From Mesorhizobium_B sp035998495 (lineage in GTDB: Bacteria; Pseudomonadota; Alphaproteobacteria; Rhizobiales; Rhizobiaceae): a DNA stretch of 64,000 bases. Positions 16,486 to 24,839 of the stretch are shown here, one piece after another (the first letter of the stretch is position 1; every line of letters begins with the position of its first letter). Location: positions 6,968-70,967 of the forward strand of contig DASYHP010000036.1 of NCBI GenBank assembly GCA_035998495.1, written 5' to 3'. The notes beneath the pieces are model-generated. The model made no database searches, was not told the origin of the DNA, and saw nothing but the letters and a program-made list of their open reading frames with translations. Both the position numbers and the translations under genes were made by a program.

Positions 16486-18033
16486 ATGGAAACCTTCGAT
16501 CTTCTTTTTCAGGGCCTGCAAACGGCGATGCAGTCCGCCAACCTGCTCTATGCGCTGATCGGCGTGACCCTGGGCACGGCGGTCGGCGTGCTCCCCGGCA
16601 TCGGCCCGGCGCTCACCGTCGCCCTGCTTTTGCCCGTCACCTACAAGCTCGACCCGGCGGGCTCGCTCATCATGTTCGCCGGCATCTACTATGGCGGCAT
16701 GTATGGGGGATCGACCACCTCGATCCTGCTCAACACGCCCGGCGAAAGCGCCTCCATCGTCACCGCCCTTGAAGGAAACAAGATGGCGCGCGCCGGCCGC
16801 GGCGGTCCGGCGCTGGCCACCGCCGCCATCGGCTCCTTCATCGCGGGCCTTCTCGCCACGCTGGCGCTCGCCTTTGTCGCGCCCTGGGTCGTGCGCTTCG
16901 CGCTCTCCTTCGGCCCCTCCGAATATTTCGCGCTGATGCTGCTCGCCTTCATGACGGTGTCGGCCGCCTTCGGCGAGTCCGCCCTGCGCGGGCTCACCTC
17001 GCTTTTCGTCGGCCTTGCCTTGGGGCTGGTGGGCATCGACCAGCTCACCGGCCAGGCGCGGCTCGTCTTCGGCCTGCCCAACCTGCTCGACGGCATCTCC
17101 GTGACGACGCTCGCCGTGGCGCTGTTCGCCATCGGCGAGACGCTGGCCGTGGTCGCCGCATCGCGAACCAAGACGGAGGAGAAGGTCGAGGCGGTGCGCG
17201 GGTCCGTCTGGATGACCAAGGAGGACTGGCGTCGCTCCTGGGCGCCCTGGTTGCGCGGCACGGCGATCGGCTTTCCCATCGGCGCCATGCCCGCGGGCGG
17301 CGCGGACGTCTCAAGCTTCCTGTCCTACGCCACGGAACGGAACTTCGCCCGCCGCCCCGAGGAGTTCGGCCATGGCGCCATCGAAGGCGTGGCGGGCCCC
17401 GAAGCCGCCAACAACGCGTCGGCCGCCGGCACGCTCGTGCCTTTGCTCACGCTCGGCCTGCCCACCACGGCGACGGCCGCCATCATGCTGGCGGGCTTCC
17501 AGCAGTTCGGCCTCCAGCCCGGCCCGCTGCTCTTCGCCACCAACGCGCCGCTGGTCTGGGGCCTGATCGCCAGCCTGCTCGTCGCCAACCTCATGCTGAT
17601 CGTCCTGAACCTGCCCCTGATCGGGCTATGGGTGCGGCTCCTCACGATCCCGAGGCCATGGCTCTACGCCGGCATCCTGGTCTTCGCCACGCTCGGCACG
17701 ATCGGCGCCGACGCCTCCGTGCTGATGCTCGGACCCTTGCCCGTTTCCTTCGGGCTCTTGTTGCTTTTGATCTTCGGCCTGCTCGGCTTCGGCCTGCGCC
17801 GCTACGGCTATCCTATCGCGCCCGTTGTGGTCGGCCTGATCCTGGGGCCGATGGCGGAGAAAAGCCTGCGCCAGGCCCTGCAGATCAGCCAGGGCGATCC
17901 GTTCGCGCTGTTCCACTCCCCGATCGCAATTGTGCTCTGGCTGCTGGCGCTGACGGCGCTGCTGCTGCCGCTCTACCTGCGCTCGCGCGGCCGCGGCCGC
18001 GTTCTGGCGCAACTGGCGGGCGACGAGGACTGA
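16486..18033 (+). CDS. tctA: Tripartite tricarboxylate transporter large membrane subunit TctA
   Basis: A 515-residue polytopic membrane protein, the transport channel of the TTT system. It starts with LLFQGLQTAMQSANLLYALIG and has the conserved GVLPGIGPALTVALLLP and YGGMYGGSTTSILLNTPGE segments and a second PGAMPAGGADVSSF-like repeat (as IGAMPAGGADVSSFLSY). About ten to twelve hydrophobic helices are visible. It ends the tctCBA unit; a 43-bp palindromic repeat begins right at its stop codon and could act as terminator or mRNA stabiliser. Confidence 0.96.
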   Translation: METFDLLFQGLQTAMQSANLLYALIGVTLGTAVGVLPGIGPALTVALLLPVTYKLDPAGSLIMFAGIYYGGMYGGSTTSILLNTPGESASIVTALEGNKMARAGRGGPALATAAIGSFIAGLLATLALAFVAPWVVRFALSFGPSEYFALMLLAFMTVSAAFGESALRGLTSLFVGLALGLVGIDQLTGQARLVFGLPNLLDGISVTTLAVALFAIGETLAVVAASRTKTEEKVEAVRGSVWMTKEDWRRSWAPWLRGTAIGFPIGAMPAGGADVSSFLSYATERNFARRPEEFGHGAIEGVAGPEAANNASAAGTLVPLLTLGLPTTATAAIMLAGFQQFGLQPGPLLFATNAPLVWGLIASLLVANLMLIVLNLPLIGLWVRLLTIPRPWLYAGILVFATLGTIGADASVLMLGPLPVSFGLLLLLIFGLLGFGLRRYGYPIAPVVVGLILGPMAEKSLRQALQISQGDPFALFHSPIAIVLWLLALTALLLPLYLRSRGRGRVLAQLAGDED

Positions 18034-18076
18034 GCGTGATCCCGAAAAGTTGCAGACTTTTCGGACAAGATCATGC
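18034..18076 (-). repeat. 43-bp palindromic intergenic repeat, copy 2
   Basis: Inverted copy of the element at 9880-9922, same length and 35 of 43 positions identical. This copy has a perfect 9-bp inner stem, CCGAAAAGT / ACTTTTCGG around a TGCAG loop, flanked by GTGATC and GATCATGC. It starts right after the tctA stop codon, so it could form a 3'-end hairpin on that transcript. Confidence 0.8.
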
Positions 18077-18108
18077 TCCAAACGAAAACGACCGCGCGCT
18101 GTAAGTTC

Positions 18109-18270
18109 TTAGCGCCCGATGCGTCCCCACTGCGCGGGATCAATGCCGAGCCGGCGCAGGTCGCGCGCTTTCGGCCGATGACCGTTGTCGGCCGCGCCCG
18201 CCACGGCGATGGCGCTGCCGAACAGATCAAAGAGTTCGAGGATTCTGCTTTTGCGGGTTTGCTCTCTCAT
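18109..18270 (-). CDS. Small conserved-looking protein, 53 residues
   Basis: A short minus-strand gene beginning MREQTRKSRILELFDLFGSA and ending with DLRRLGIDPAQWGRIGR. It is supported by a strong ribosome-binding sequence (AGGAGGGA about seven bases upstream of the ATG at 18270) and by a plausible composition: a basic N terminus, a short hydrophobic helix (FGSAIAVAGAA) and a polar C-terminal motif. No named family is recognised; the LGIDP ending resembles small uncharacterised rhizobial proteins seen in passing. It is divergent from the DUF433 antitoxin gene, 148 bp apart. Function unknown. Confidence 0.6.
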   Translation of the reverse strand: MREQTRKSRILELFDLFGSAIAVAGAADNGHRPKARDLRRLGIDPAQWGRIGR

Positions 18271-18418
18271 GTGGTGCTCCCTCCTATTTCTGGTGTAGAG
18301 ATAAGCGGGCGGGTTCGCTCCAGTCAGGCCTCGAATGTCATGCCTGCCATGCTTGAGGCGCAGGCTCAGGACTGCCATGCTGTAAGCCTTATCCAGCCAA
18401 TCTTCCTGGGAGGGCCTC

Positions 18419-18676
18419 ATGTCGGATGCCAGTGACCGGCCTCAGAGTGCAGAGAACCTCCGGTCCCGCATCGCCTTCGATGCCGATATCTGTGGCGGCC
18501 GGCCGCGGATCGCGGGAACGCGGGTGCGCGTTTCCGATATTGTCGCCGCCCTGGCCAGCGGCGAAACCATCGACGAAATCCTGGAGGATTTTCCCTATCT
18601 CCAGAGAGATGACATCTACGCGGCGCTGGACTATGCCGCCGAAGCGGTCGGCCATCGGGTGGTCCGGGCGGCTTGA
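18419..18676 (+). CDS. DUF433 antitoxin
   Basis: An 85-residue DUF433 protein. The core RIAFDADICGGRPRIAGTRVRVSDI followed by EILEDFPYLQRDDIYAALDYA is the typical DUF433 winged-helix/antitoxin pattern. GGGAGGG lies about six bases before the ATG. Its stop is immediately followed by the DUF5615 gene, with no gap, so this is a two-gene toxin-antitoxin operon in which the antitoxin probably represses its own promoter. Confidence 0.9.
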   Translation: MSDASDRPQSAENLRSRIAFDADICGGRPRIAGTRVRVSDIVAALASGETIDEILEDFPYLQRDDIYAALDYAAEAVGHRVVRAA

Positions 18677-19006
18677 GTGCGCCTCCTGCTGGACGCGCAA
18701 CTGCCGCCCCGGCTCGGCAAGCTCTTCGCTGAGGCAGGCCATGAAGCGTTTCATGTCTTCGACGTGCTGTCCGCCGACGCCACGGACCTGAAGATCGTCG
18801 CTGAGGTCAACCGCCGCCGGTTGATTCTCGTCAGCAAGGACGAGGACTTTGTGTGGCTGTCCCAGCGCAGCGTGCTTCTTGCGCAGCTCATGTGGAGTCG
18901 ATCCGGCAACATGACGACCTCCCGGCTCTGGCGATTGATCGAGCCGCAACTCGCGGGAATCGAGCAGGCGTTCTCCGCAGGCGAGAGGATCGTTGAGGTG
19001 GCGTGA
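18677..19006 (+). CDS. DUF5615 PIN-like toxin
   Basis: A 109-residue PIN-like protein beginning MRLLLDAQLPPRLGKLFAEAGHEAFHV (GTG start), with VSKDEDFVWLS in the middle. The two acidic positions (D in LLDAQLPP and the DED in SKDEDF) fit the metal site of the Mut7-C/DUF5615 PIN-like family, which is thought to comprise RNases. It abuts the DUF433 gene directly, the usual pairing. The module lies between tctA and rimP, in a place where rimP normally follows trmB, so it looks acquired. Confidence 0.88.
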   Translation: MRLLLDAQLPPRLGKLFAEAGHEAFHVFDVLSADATDLKIVAEVNRRRLILVSKDEDFVWLSQRSVLLAQLMWSRSGNMTTSRLWRLIEPQLAGIEQAFSAGERIVEVA

Positions 19007-19009
19007 GCC

Positions 19010-19038
19010 TTGCAATCCGGCTGCGCCGCGGCTATATG
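19010..19038 (+). promoter_or_regulatory. Candidate sigma70 promoter of the rimP-nusA-infB operon
   Basis: TTGCAA (19010-19015) and TATATG (19033-19038) are spaced by exactly 17 bp. The predicted transcription start, about 19045, lies about 20 bp before an intrinsic-terminator-like hairpin and about 85 bp before the rimP start. Visual match only. Confidence 0.55.
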
Positions 19039-19066
19039 CGTTTCAAATTCTTGGTCGGTTCTGACG

Positions 19067-19098
19067 AAGAGTGGGTCCACCCGGTCCCGCTCTTTTTT
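19067..19098 (+). terminator. Terminator-like hairpin in the rimP leader (possible attenuator)
   Basis: AAGAGTGGG (19067-19075) pairs with CCCGCTCTT (19086-19094), one G-U pair included, around a 10-nt loop, and is followed by a T run through 19098. It could end the toxin-antitoxin transcript. Because a good promoter lies just upstream and rimP-nusA just downstream, it could equally act as an attenuator that NusA itself modulates. Confidence 0.6.
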
Positions 19099-19130
19099 GT
19101 TTCAGGACGCCAGTCGAGCGACGGACGCCC

Positions 19131-19775
19131 TTGGACGCCCAAAGCATTCAGACACCAACGGTCGAAGACGACCGCATCATCCGGGAAACCGGAACCGATG
19201 CGCGCGTGGCCCACATCCTTTTGCCGCTTCTGCCCGCGCTCGGTTTCCGCCTCGTGCGGGTCCGGCTGATTGGCCAGAACGGCCTCACGCTTCAGATCAT
19301 GGCCGAGCGGCCCGATGGCACCATGTCGGTCGAGGACTGCGAGACGCTGAGCCGTGCGGTGTCGCCCGCGCTCGACGAAGCCGACCCCATCGACAAGGCC
19401 TATCACCTGGAAGTCTCCTCGCCGGGCATCGACCGGCCCCTGGTTCGCAAGAGCGATTTTTCCGCTTGGGCCGGCCATCTCGCCAAGGTCGAGACCTCCG
19501 TGCTGGTGGACGGACGCAAGCGGTTCCGCGGGCGGCTGGGCGAGGCGGACGAGAACGGTGTCAGGATCGAGCGCGACGCGCCGGCTTACGGCGAGGAGCC
19601 GACGGTAACGATCCCGTTCGCGGCCCTGGCCGAAGCGCGGCTCGTACTGACCGACGATCTGATCCGCGACGCGCTCACCAAGGACAAGAAGGCGCGCGAG
19701 GCCGCCAAAAGAGAGGCCCGCGAGGACGCCGACAATCAGAACGACGCGCCGGAAGAGGGCGCAAGCGAAGAGTAG
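19131..19775 (+). CDS. rimP: Ribosome maturation factor RimP
   Basis: RimP assists late 30S subunit assembly. The protein has the diagnostic LGFRLVRVRLIGQNGLTLQIMAERPDG followed by MSVEDCETLSRAVSPALDEAD and LEVSSPGIDRPL. No ATG lies near the expected N terminus; a TTG at 19131 gives 214 residues and about 20 residues before the conserved RETGTDARV, as in relatives. A GTG at 19071 falls inside the terminator-like hairpin and is unlikely. The C terminus is charged. It is the first gene of the nusA operon. Confidence 0.93.
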   Translation: MDAQSIQTPTVEDDRIIRETGTDARVAHILLPLLPALGFRLVRVRLIGQNGLTLQIMAERPDGTMSVEDCETLSRAVSPALDEADPIDKAYHLEVSSPGIDRPLVRKSDFSAWAGHLAKVETSVLVDGRKRFRGRLGEADENGVRIERDAPAYGEEPTVTIPFAALAEARLVLTDDLIRDALTKDKKAREAAKREAREDADNQNDAPEEGASEE

Positions 19776-19824
19776 TTTTCCGATGCGGGTTCAACCCGCT
19801 CGGATGGGAAGAAAGGAAGAACAC

Positions 19825-21420
19825 ATGGTGGTCAGCGCCAACAGGCTGGAACTGCTGCAGATTGCCGACGCCGTCGCGCGTGAAAAATCCATCGACAAGG
19901 GCATCGTGATCGCGGCCATGGAGGATGCGATCCAGAAGGCGGCGCGCTCGCGCTACGGCCAGGAAACCAACATTCGCGCCACCATCCAGCCGTCCACGGG
20001 CGAGCTTCGGCTCCAGCGCCTTATGGAGGTGGTGGAGAACGTGGAGGAGTTCGACCGCCAGATCAGCCTGGAGGACGCGCGCAAGCGCAATCCCGACGCG
20101 CAGGTCGGCGACTTCATCGCCGAAACCCTGCCGCCCATGGATTTCGGCCGAATTGCAGCCCAGTCTGCAAAACAAGTCATTGTTCAAAAGGTGCGCGAGG
20201 CCGAGCGCGACCGCCAGTATGACGAGTACAAGGACCGCATCGGCGAGATCGTCAACGGCACGGTCAAGCGCGTCGAATACGGCAACGTCATCGTCGATCT
20301 GGGCCGCGGCGAGGGCATCATCCGCCGCGACGAGCTGATCCCGCGCGAGATGTTCAAATACGGCGACCGCATTCGCGCCTATGTCTATGACGTGCGGCGC
20401 GAGCAGCGCGGCCCCCAGATCTTCCTGTCCCGCACGCATCCGCAGTTCATGGCGAAGCTCTTCACCATGGAGGTGCCGGAAATCTATGACGGCATCATCG
20501 AGATCAAGTCGGTGGCCCGCGACCCCGGCTCCCGCGCGAAGATCGCTGTGGTCAGCCGCGACTCCTCCATCGACCCGGTCGGCGCCTGCGTGGGCATGCG
20601 CGGCTCCCGCGTCCAGGCCGTGGTGGGCGAACTCGGGGGCGAGAAGATCGACATCATCCCCTGGTCGCCGTCGGCCGCCTCCTTCATCGTTAACGCGCTG
20701 CAGCCGGCGGAAGTGGCCAAGGTCGTGCTCGACGAGGACGCCGAGCGCATCGAGGTGGTGGTGCCCGATGACCAGTTGAGCCTCGCCATCGGCCGCCGCG
20801 GCCAGAACGTGCGCCTCGCCTCCCAGCTCACGGGCTGGGACATCGACATCCTCACCGAGCAGGAGGAGTCGGAGCGCCGCCAGAAGGAGTTCCAGGAGCG
20901 CACGGAGCTGTTCATGGGCGCGCTCGACGTGGACGAGATGGTCGGCCAGGTGCTGGCCTCCGAGGGCTTCTCCTCGGTCGAGGAGCTGGCCTATGTGGAG
21001 GTCGACGAGATCGCCGGGATCGACGGTTTCGACGAGGAGACGGCCGCCGAGATCCAGGCCCGCGCCCGCGAGCATCTGGAGCGGGTCGAGGCCGAGCACG
21101 ACGCCCGCCGGGTGGAGTTGGGCGTGTCCGACGAGCTGCGCGAGATCCCCGGCATCACCACCGCCATGATGGTGACGCTGGGCGAGGACGGCGTGAAGAC
21201 GGTCGAGGATTTCGCGGGCTACGCCGTGGACGACCTCGTGGGTTGGAAGGAGCGCAAGGACGGCGAGACCAAGGCCTATCCCGGCGTCCTCGCCGCCCAT
21301 GACGTGAGCCGCGCGGACGCCGAAAACATGGTGATGACGGCGCGCTTGCATGCGGGCTGGATCGAGGCAAGCGAGCCGGCCGCTGAGGCCGAAGGCGACG
21401 AAGCGGAGGCCGCGGCCTGA
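19825..21420 (+). CDS. nusA: Transcription termination/antitermination protein NusA
   Basis: A 531-residue NusA. The order is the N-terminal RNA-polymerase-binding domain (to about residue 130), the S1 domain (IGEIVNGTVKRVEYGNVIVDLG), two KH domains (RDPGSRAKIAVVSRD... and LSLAIGRRGQNVRLASQL), then C-terminal helix-hairpin-helix repeats with acidic character, as in alphaproteobacteria. NusA binds RNA polymerase and modulates pausing, intrinsic termination and antitermination. The ATG at 19825 has AAAGGAAG upstream; an earlier in-frame start at 19783 is less likely. It lies 49 bp after rimP. Confidence 0.97.
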   Translation: MVVSANRLELLQIADAVAREKSIDKGIVIAAMEDAIQKAARSRYGQETNIRATIQPSTGELRLQRLMEVVENVEEFDRQISLEDARKRNPDAQVGDFIAETLPPMDFGRIAAQSAKQVIVQKVREAERDRQYDEYKDRIGEIVNGTVKRVEYGNVIVDLGRGEGIIRRDELIPREMFKYGDRIRAYVYDVRREQRGPQIFLSRTHPQFMAKLFTMEVPEIYDGIIEIKSVARDPGSRAKIAVVSRDSSIDPVGACVGMRGSRVQAVVGELGGEKIDIIPWSPSAASFIVNALQPAEVAKVVLDEDAERIEVVVPDDQLSLAIGRRGQNVRLASQLTGWDIDILTEQEESERRQKEFQERTELFMGALDVDEMVGQVLASEGFSSVEELAYVEVDEIAGIDGFDEETAAEIQARAREHLERVEAEHDARRVELGVSDELREIPGITTAMMVTLGEDGVKTVEDFAGYAVDDLVGWKERKDGETKAYPGVLAAHDVSRADAENMVMTARLHAGWIEASEPAAEAEGDEAEAAA

Positions 21421-21462
21421 TTTTCGCGGCCAAAGCCAAGCGTTCGGCTTGGGCGAGGGCAG

Positions 21463-22107
21463 GTGCGTTCCCATATGAATGACCGCACCTGCATCGTGAC
21501 GAGGGAGGCGCGCGAGGCTGACGATTTGATCCGCTTCGTGGCCGGGCCGGACGGCTCGGTGGTGCCGGACCTCAAGCGGACCTTGCCCGGACGCGGCTGC
21601 TGGGTGACGGCCACGCGCGTGGCGGTGGACAAGGCGGTCAAGCGCAAGCTGTTCGCCCGCGCGCTGAAGGCGGAGGTCACGGCGCCGGACGATCTCGGCG
21701 CCCAGGTTGATATGCTTCTCGCCAGGAGCGCGCTGGGCAGCCTGGGGCTGGCGCGCAAGGCGGGGCAGGTGGTGATGGGGGCCGCGCAGGTCGAAAGCGC
21801 GGTCCGCTCCGGCAAGGCCCATCTCGTGCTTCATGCGCGGGAAGCCTCGCCGGATGGAGTTCGGAAGATCGGCAATGCCCGTCGCGCGGTCTTCTACGAG
21901 GACGGCCCGGAGATTGCGGCCTTTAAACTTTTTGGTGAGGCCGAATTGGGTTTGGCATTGGGCGGGACAAATGTGATACATGCAGCCGTGCTTGGCGCAG
22001 ATGCGGGCAGGGCGGCTGAAAAGCGCGTGCTCGCGCTCGGCCGGTATCGAGGCGAAGGCCCCGAGAGCCCGGCCGCAAAGGAAAGCGCCGCAAAGGATAC
22101 GGAATGA
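21463..22107 (+). CDS. YlxR-type RNA-binding protein (DUF448) fused to an L7Ae-like domain
   Basis: A 214-residue protein. The N-terminal YlxR domain has RTCIVTREAREADDLIRFV and PGRGCWVT; the second half (LGLARKAGQVVMGAAQVESAVRSGKAHLVLHA) is an L7Ae/L30e-like RNA-binding fold, a fusion common in alphaproteobacteria between nusA and infB. YlxR has been linked to RNase P or transcript control elsewhere; its role here is inferred only from position. A GTG at 21463 or an ATG at 21475 could be the start; the difference is four residues. The stop overlaps infB as ATGA. Confidence 0.9.
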   Translation: MRSHMNDRTCIVTREAREADDLIRFVAGPDGSVVPDLKRTLPGRGCWVTATRVAVDKAVKRKLFARALKAEVTAPDDLGAQVDMLLARSALGSLGLARKAGQVVMGAAQVESAVRSGKAHLVLHAREASPDGVRKIGNARRAVFYEDGPEIAAFKLFGEAELGLALGGTNVIHAAVLGADAGRAAEKRVLALGRYRGEGPESPAAKESAAKDTE

Positions 22108-24740
22108 GCGATACGAAAACCGGTGACGACAAGACGTTGCACGTGAGCGGCAAGAAGCCGCTGACGCTGAAGCGGCCAGGCCTGGAGCAGGGCACGGTGC
22201 GCCAGAACTTCAGCCATGGGCGCGTGAAGCAGGTCGTCGTCGAGACCAAGAAGCGGAAGTTCGACCGGCCTGGCGACAAGCCGGAGGCGCCGGCCGCCGC
22301 CAACATCTTCAAGCCGCGCCCGCAAGCGGCCGCGCCCGTCGCGCCGCAGCCTGCGCCGCGGCCCCAGACGCCGCAGCCGAGTCCGCGGCCCGCGCCGCAG
22401 GCCGTGGAGCGCCCGCGCGTCCCCGAACGGGGCGGCGTGGTGCTGAACCAGCTCTCGTCGAGCGAGATCGAGGCGCGCCGCCGCGCGCTCGAGGGGTCCC
22501 AGGCGCGCGAGGTGGAAGAGCGCCGTCGCGCGGCCGACGATGCGCGCCGCCGCGCCGAGGAAGATGAGCGCCGCCGCCGCGAGCGCGAGGAATCGGCGCG
22601 CCGCCAGGCCGAGGAAGAGGCCCGCATCCACGCCGAGGCCGAGGCGCGCCGCCGCGCCGAGGAAGAGGCCAAGCGCCGCGCGCCCAAGATGGAGCTGGTG
22701 AACACGGCCGAGGAAGAGGACGACGAGGCGTCCAAGCCGGCCCGGCCCGGCGCTGGACGCCCTGCCGCGCCTGCCGCCCGCCGCCCCATCGCCGCTCGGC
22801 CCGAGCCGGCCCGTCCCGCGCCCCGCCTGAAAGGCGAGGAGGACCGCCGCCGCGGCAAGCTGACCGTCACCTCGGCTGCGACGTCAGACGAGGCGGACGC
22901 CCGCGCCCGTTCGCTGTCGGCGATGCGCCGGCGGCAGGAGAAGTTCAAGCGCGCGATGGTTCAGGAACCTCGCGAGAAGATCTTGCGCGAGGTCACCCTC
23001 CCCGAGACCATCACCATCCAGGAACTCGCGAGCCGCATGTCGGAGCGCGCGGTGGAAGTCGTGAAGTTCTTCATGAAGCAGGGCCAGATCATGAAACCCG
23101 GCGACGTGATCGACGCCGACACCGCCGAACTCGTGGCGGTGGAGTTCGGCCACACCGTGCGCCGCGTGGCCGAGAGCGATATCGAGGAAGGCCTCTTCGA
23201 CATCGCCGACCGCACCGAGGACATGGAGCCGCGCCCGCCCGTGGTCACCATCATGGGCCATGTGGACCACGGCAAGACCTCCCTGCTCGACGCCATCCGC
23301 AACGCGAATGTCGTGTCGGGCGAGGCCGGCGGCATCACCCAGCACATCGGCGCCTATCAGGTCGAGAAGAACGGCCAGAAGATCACCTTCATCGACACGC
23401 CGGGCCACGCCGCCTTCACCGCCATGCGCGCCCGCGGCGCGCAGGTCACCGACATCGCGATCCTCGTGGTGGCGGCCGACGACAGCGTGATGCCGCAGAC
23501 GATCGAGTCCATCAACCACGCCAAGGCGGCCAAGGTGCCGATCATCGTGGCGATCAACAAGATCGACAAGCCGTCGGCCGACCCGCAGAAGGTGCGCACC
23601 CAGCTCCTCCAGCACGAGGTGTTCGTGGAGTCGATGGGCGGCGACACGCTCGAGGTCGAGGTGTCCGCCAAGGAGGGCACCAACCTCGACAAGCTGCTCG
23701 AAACCATCCTGCTCCAGTCCGAGGTGCTCGACCTCAAGGCCAACCCGGAGCGCACGGCCGAAGGTGCGGTCATCGAGGCCAAGCTCGACAAGGGCCGCGG
23801 CCCCGTGGCCACCGTGCTCGTGCAGACCGGCACGCTGCTTCCCGGCGACATCCTGGTCGCGGGCAACGAGTGGGGCCGCGTGCGCGCGCTCGTCAACGAT
23901 CGGGGCGAGACGCTCGACGAGGCGCTGCCCTCGATGCCGGTCGAGATCCTTGGCCTGCAGGGCGTGCCCATGGCGGGCGACCGCTTCGCCGTCGTCAACG
24001 ACGAGGCCCGCGCCCGCGAGATCACCGAGTACCGCCAGCGGCTGGCCCGCGACAAGGCGGCCGCGCGTCACGCCGGCAGCCGCGGCTCGCTCGAGCAGAT
24101 GATGAGCCAGCTTCAGACCTCGGGCCTGAAGGAGTTCCCGCTTCTCATCAAGGCCGACGTGCAGGGCTCGATGGAAGCCATCGCCGGCGCGCTCGACAAG
24201 CTCGGCACCGACGAGGTTCGCGCGCGCATCGTCCATTCCGGCGCGGGCGGCATCACGGAGAATGATGTGGCGCTGGCCGAAACGTCGGGTGCCGCCATCA
24301 TCGGCTTCAACGTGCGCGCCAACGCTCAGGCGCGCGACGCGGCGGAGCGCGCGGGCCTCGAGATCCGCTACTACAATATCATCTACAACCTCGTGGACGA
24401 TGTGAAGGCGGCGATGTCGGGCCTGCTCTCGCCGGAGCGCCGGGAGACCTTCCTCGGCAATGCCGAGATCCTGGAGGTGTTCAACGTCACCAAGGTGGGC
24501 AAGGTCGCGGGCTGCCGCGTCACCGAAGGCAAGGTGGAGCGCGGCGCGGGCGTGCGCCTGATCCGCGACAACGTGGTCATCCACGAGGGCACGCTCAAGA
24601 CGCTCAAGCGCTTCAAGGACGAGGTGGCCGAAGTGCCCGCCGGCCAGGAATGCGGCATGGCCTTCCAGAACTACGAGGACATCCGCCAGGGCGACGTCAT
24701 CGAGTGCTTCCGCGTCGAGATGGTGACGCGGACGCTCTGA
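22104..24740 (+). CDS. infB: Translation initiation factor IF-2
   Basis: An 878-residue IF-2, which places initiator tRNA on the 30S subunit. The N-terminal third is low complexity: an alanine/proline-rich stretch, then a long arginine/glutamate-rich helix (about residues 130-200) likely to form an extended or coiled structure. The GTPase domain shows G1 GHVDHGKT, G2 GGITQHIG, G3 DTPGHAAFT, G4 NKID and G5 SAKEG, followed by domains II-IV ending in CFRVEMVTRTL. It is coupled to the ylxR-type gene by ATGA. Confidence 0.98.
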   Translation: MSDTKTGDDKTLHVSGKKPLTLKRPGLEQGTVRQNFSHGRVKQVVVETKKRKFDRPGDKPEAPAAANIFKPRPQAAAPVAPQPAPRPQTPQPSPRPAPQAVERPRVPERGGVVLNQLSSSEIEARRRALEGSQAREVEERRRAADDARRRAEEDERRRREREESARRQAEEEARIHAEAEARRRAEEEAKRRAPKMELVNTAEEEDDEASKPARPGAGRPAAPAARRPIAARPEPARPAPRLKGEEDRRRGKLTVTSAATSDEADARARSLSAMRRRQEKFKRAMVQEPREKILREVTLPETITIQELASRMSERAVEVVKFFMKQGQIMKPGDVIDADTAELVAVEFGHTVRRVAESDIEEGLFDIADRTEDMEPRPPVVTIMGHVDHGKTSLLDAIRNANVVSGEAGGITQHIGAYQVEKNGQKITFIDTPGHAAFTAMRARGAQVTDIAILVVAADDSVMPQTIESINHAKAAKVPIIVAINKIDKPSADPQKVRTQLLQHEVFVESMGGDTLEVEVSAKEGTNLDKLLETILLQSEVLDLKANPERTAEGAVIEAKLDKGRGPVATVLVQTGTLLPGDILVAGNEWGRVRALVNDRGETLDEALPSMPVEILGLQGVPMAGDRFAVVNDEARAREITEYRQRLARDKAAARHAGSRGSLEQMMSQLQTSGLKEFPLLIKADVQGSMEAIAGALDKLGTDEVRARIVHSGAGGITENDVALAETSGAAIIGFNVRANAQARDAAERAGLEIRYYNIIYNLVDDVKAAMSGLLSPERRETFLGNAEILEVFNVTKVGKVAGCRVTEGKVERGAGVRLIRDNVVIHEGTLKTLKRFKDEVAEVPAGQECGMAFQNYEDIRQGDVIECFRVEMVTRTL

Positions 24741-24753
24741 CGCGATCCTCCAT

Positions 24754-24777
24754 GCGGAGCCGGAGAACCGGCTCCGC
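24754..24777 (+). other. Strong hairpin between infB and rbfA
   Basis: GCGGAGCCGG (24754-24763) and CCGGCTCCGC (24768-24777) form a perfect 10-bp stem around an AGAA tetraloop, 14 bp after the infB stop. No T run follows, so it is not a canonical terminator; it could be an RNase site or an mRNA stability element between infB and rbfA. Confidence 0.6.
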
Positions 24778-24839
24778 GAAGATGGTTCCAGCCCGCACTC
24801 GGTCCGACTCCGTGCCGCGGCGCTTGAAGGAATGCACCG

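Noticed and set aside
19675..21981. 768-residue minus-strand frame opposite nusA
   Set aside because: Shadow of nusA; no motifs or ribosome-binding site of note.
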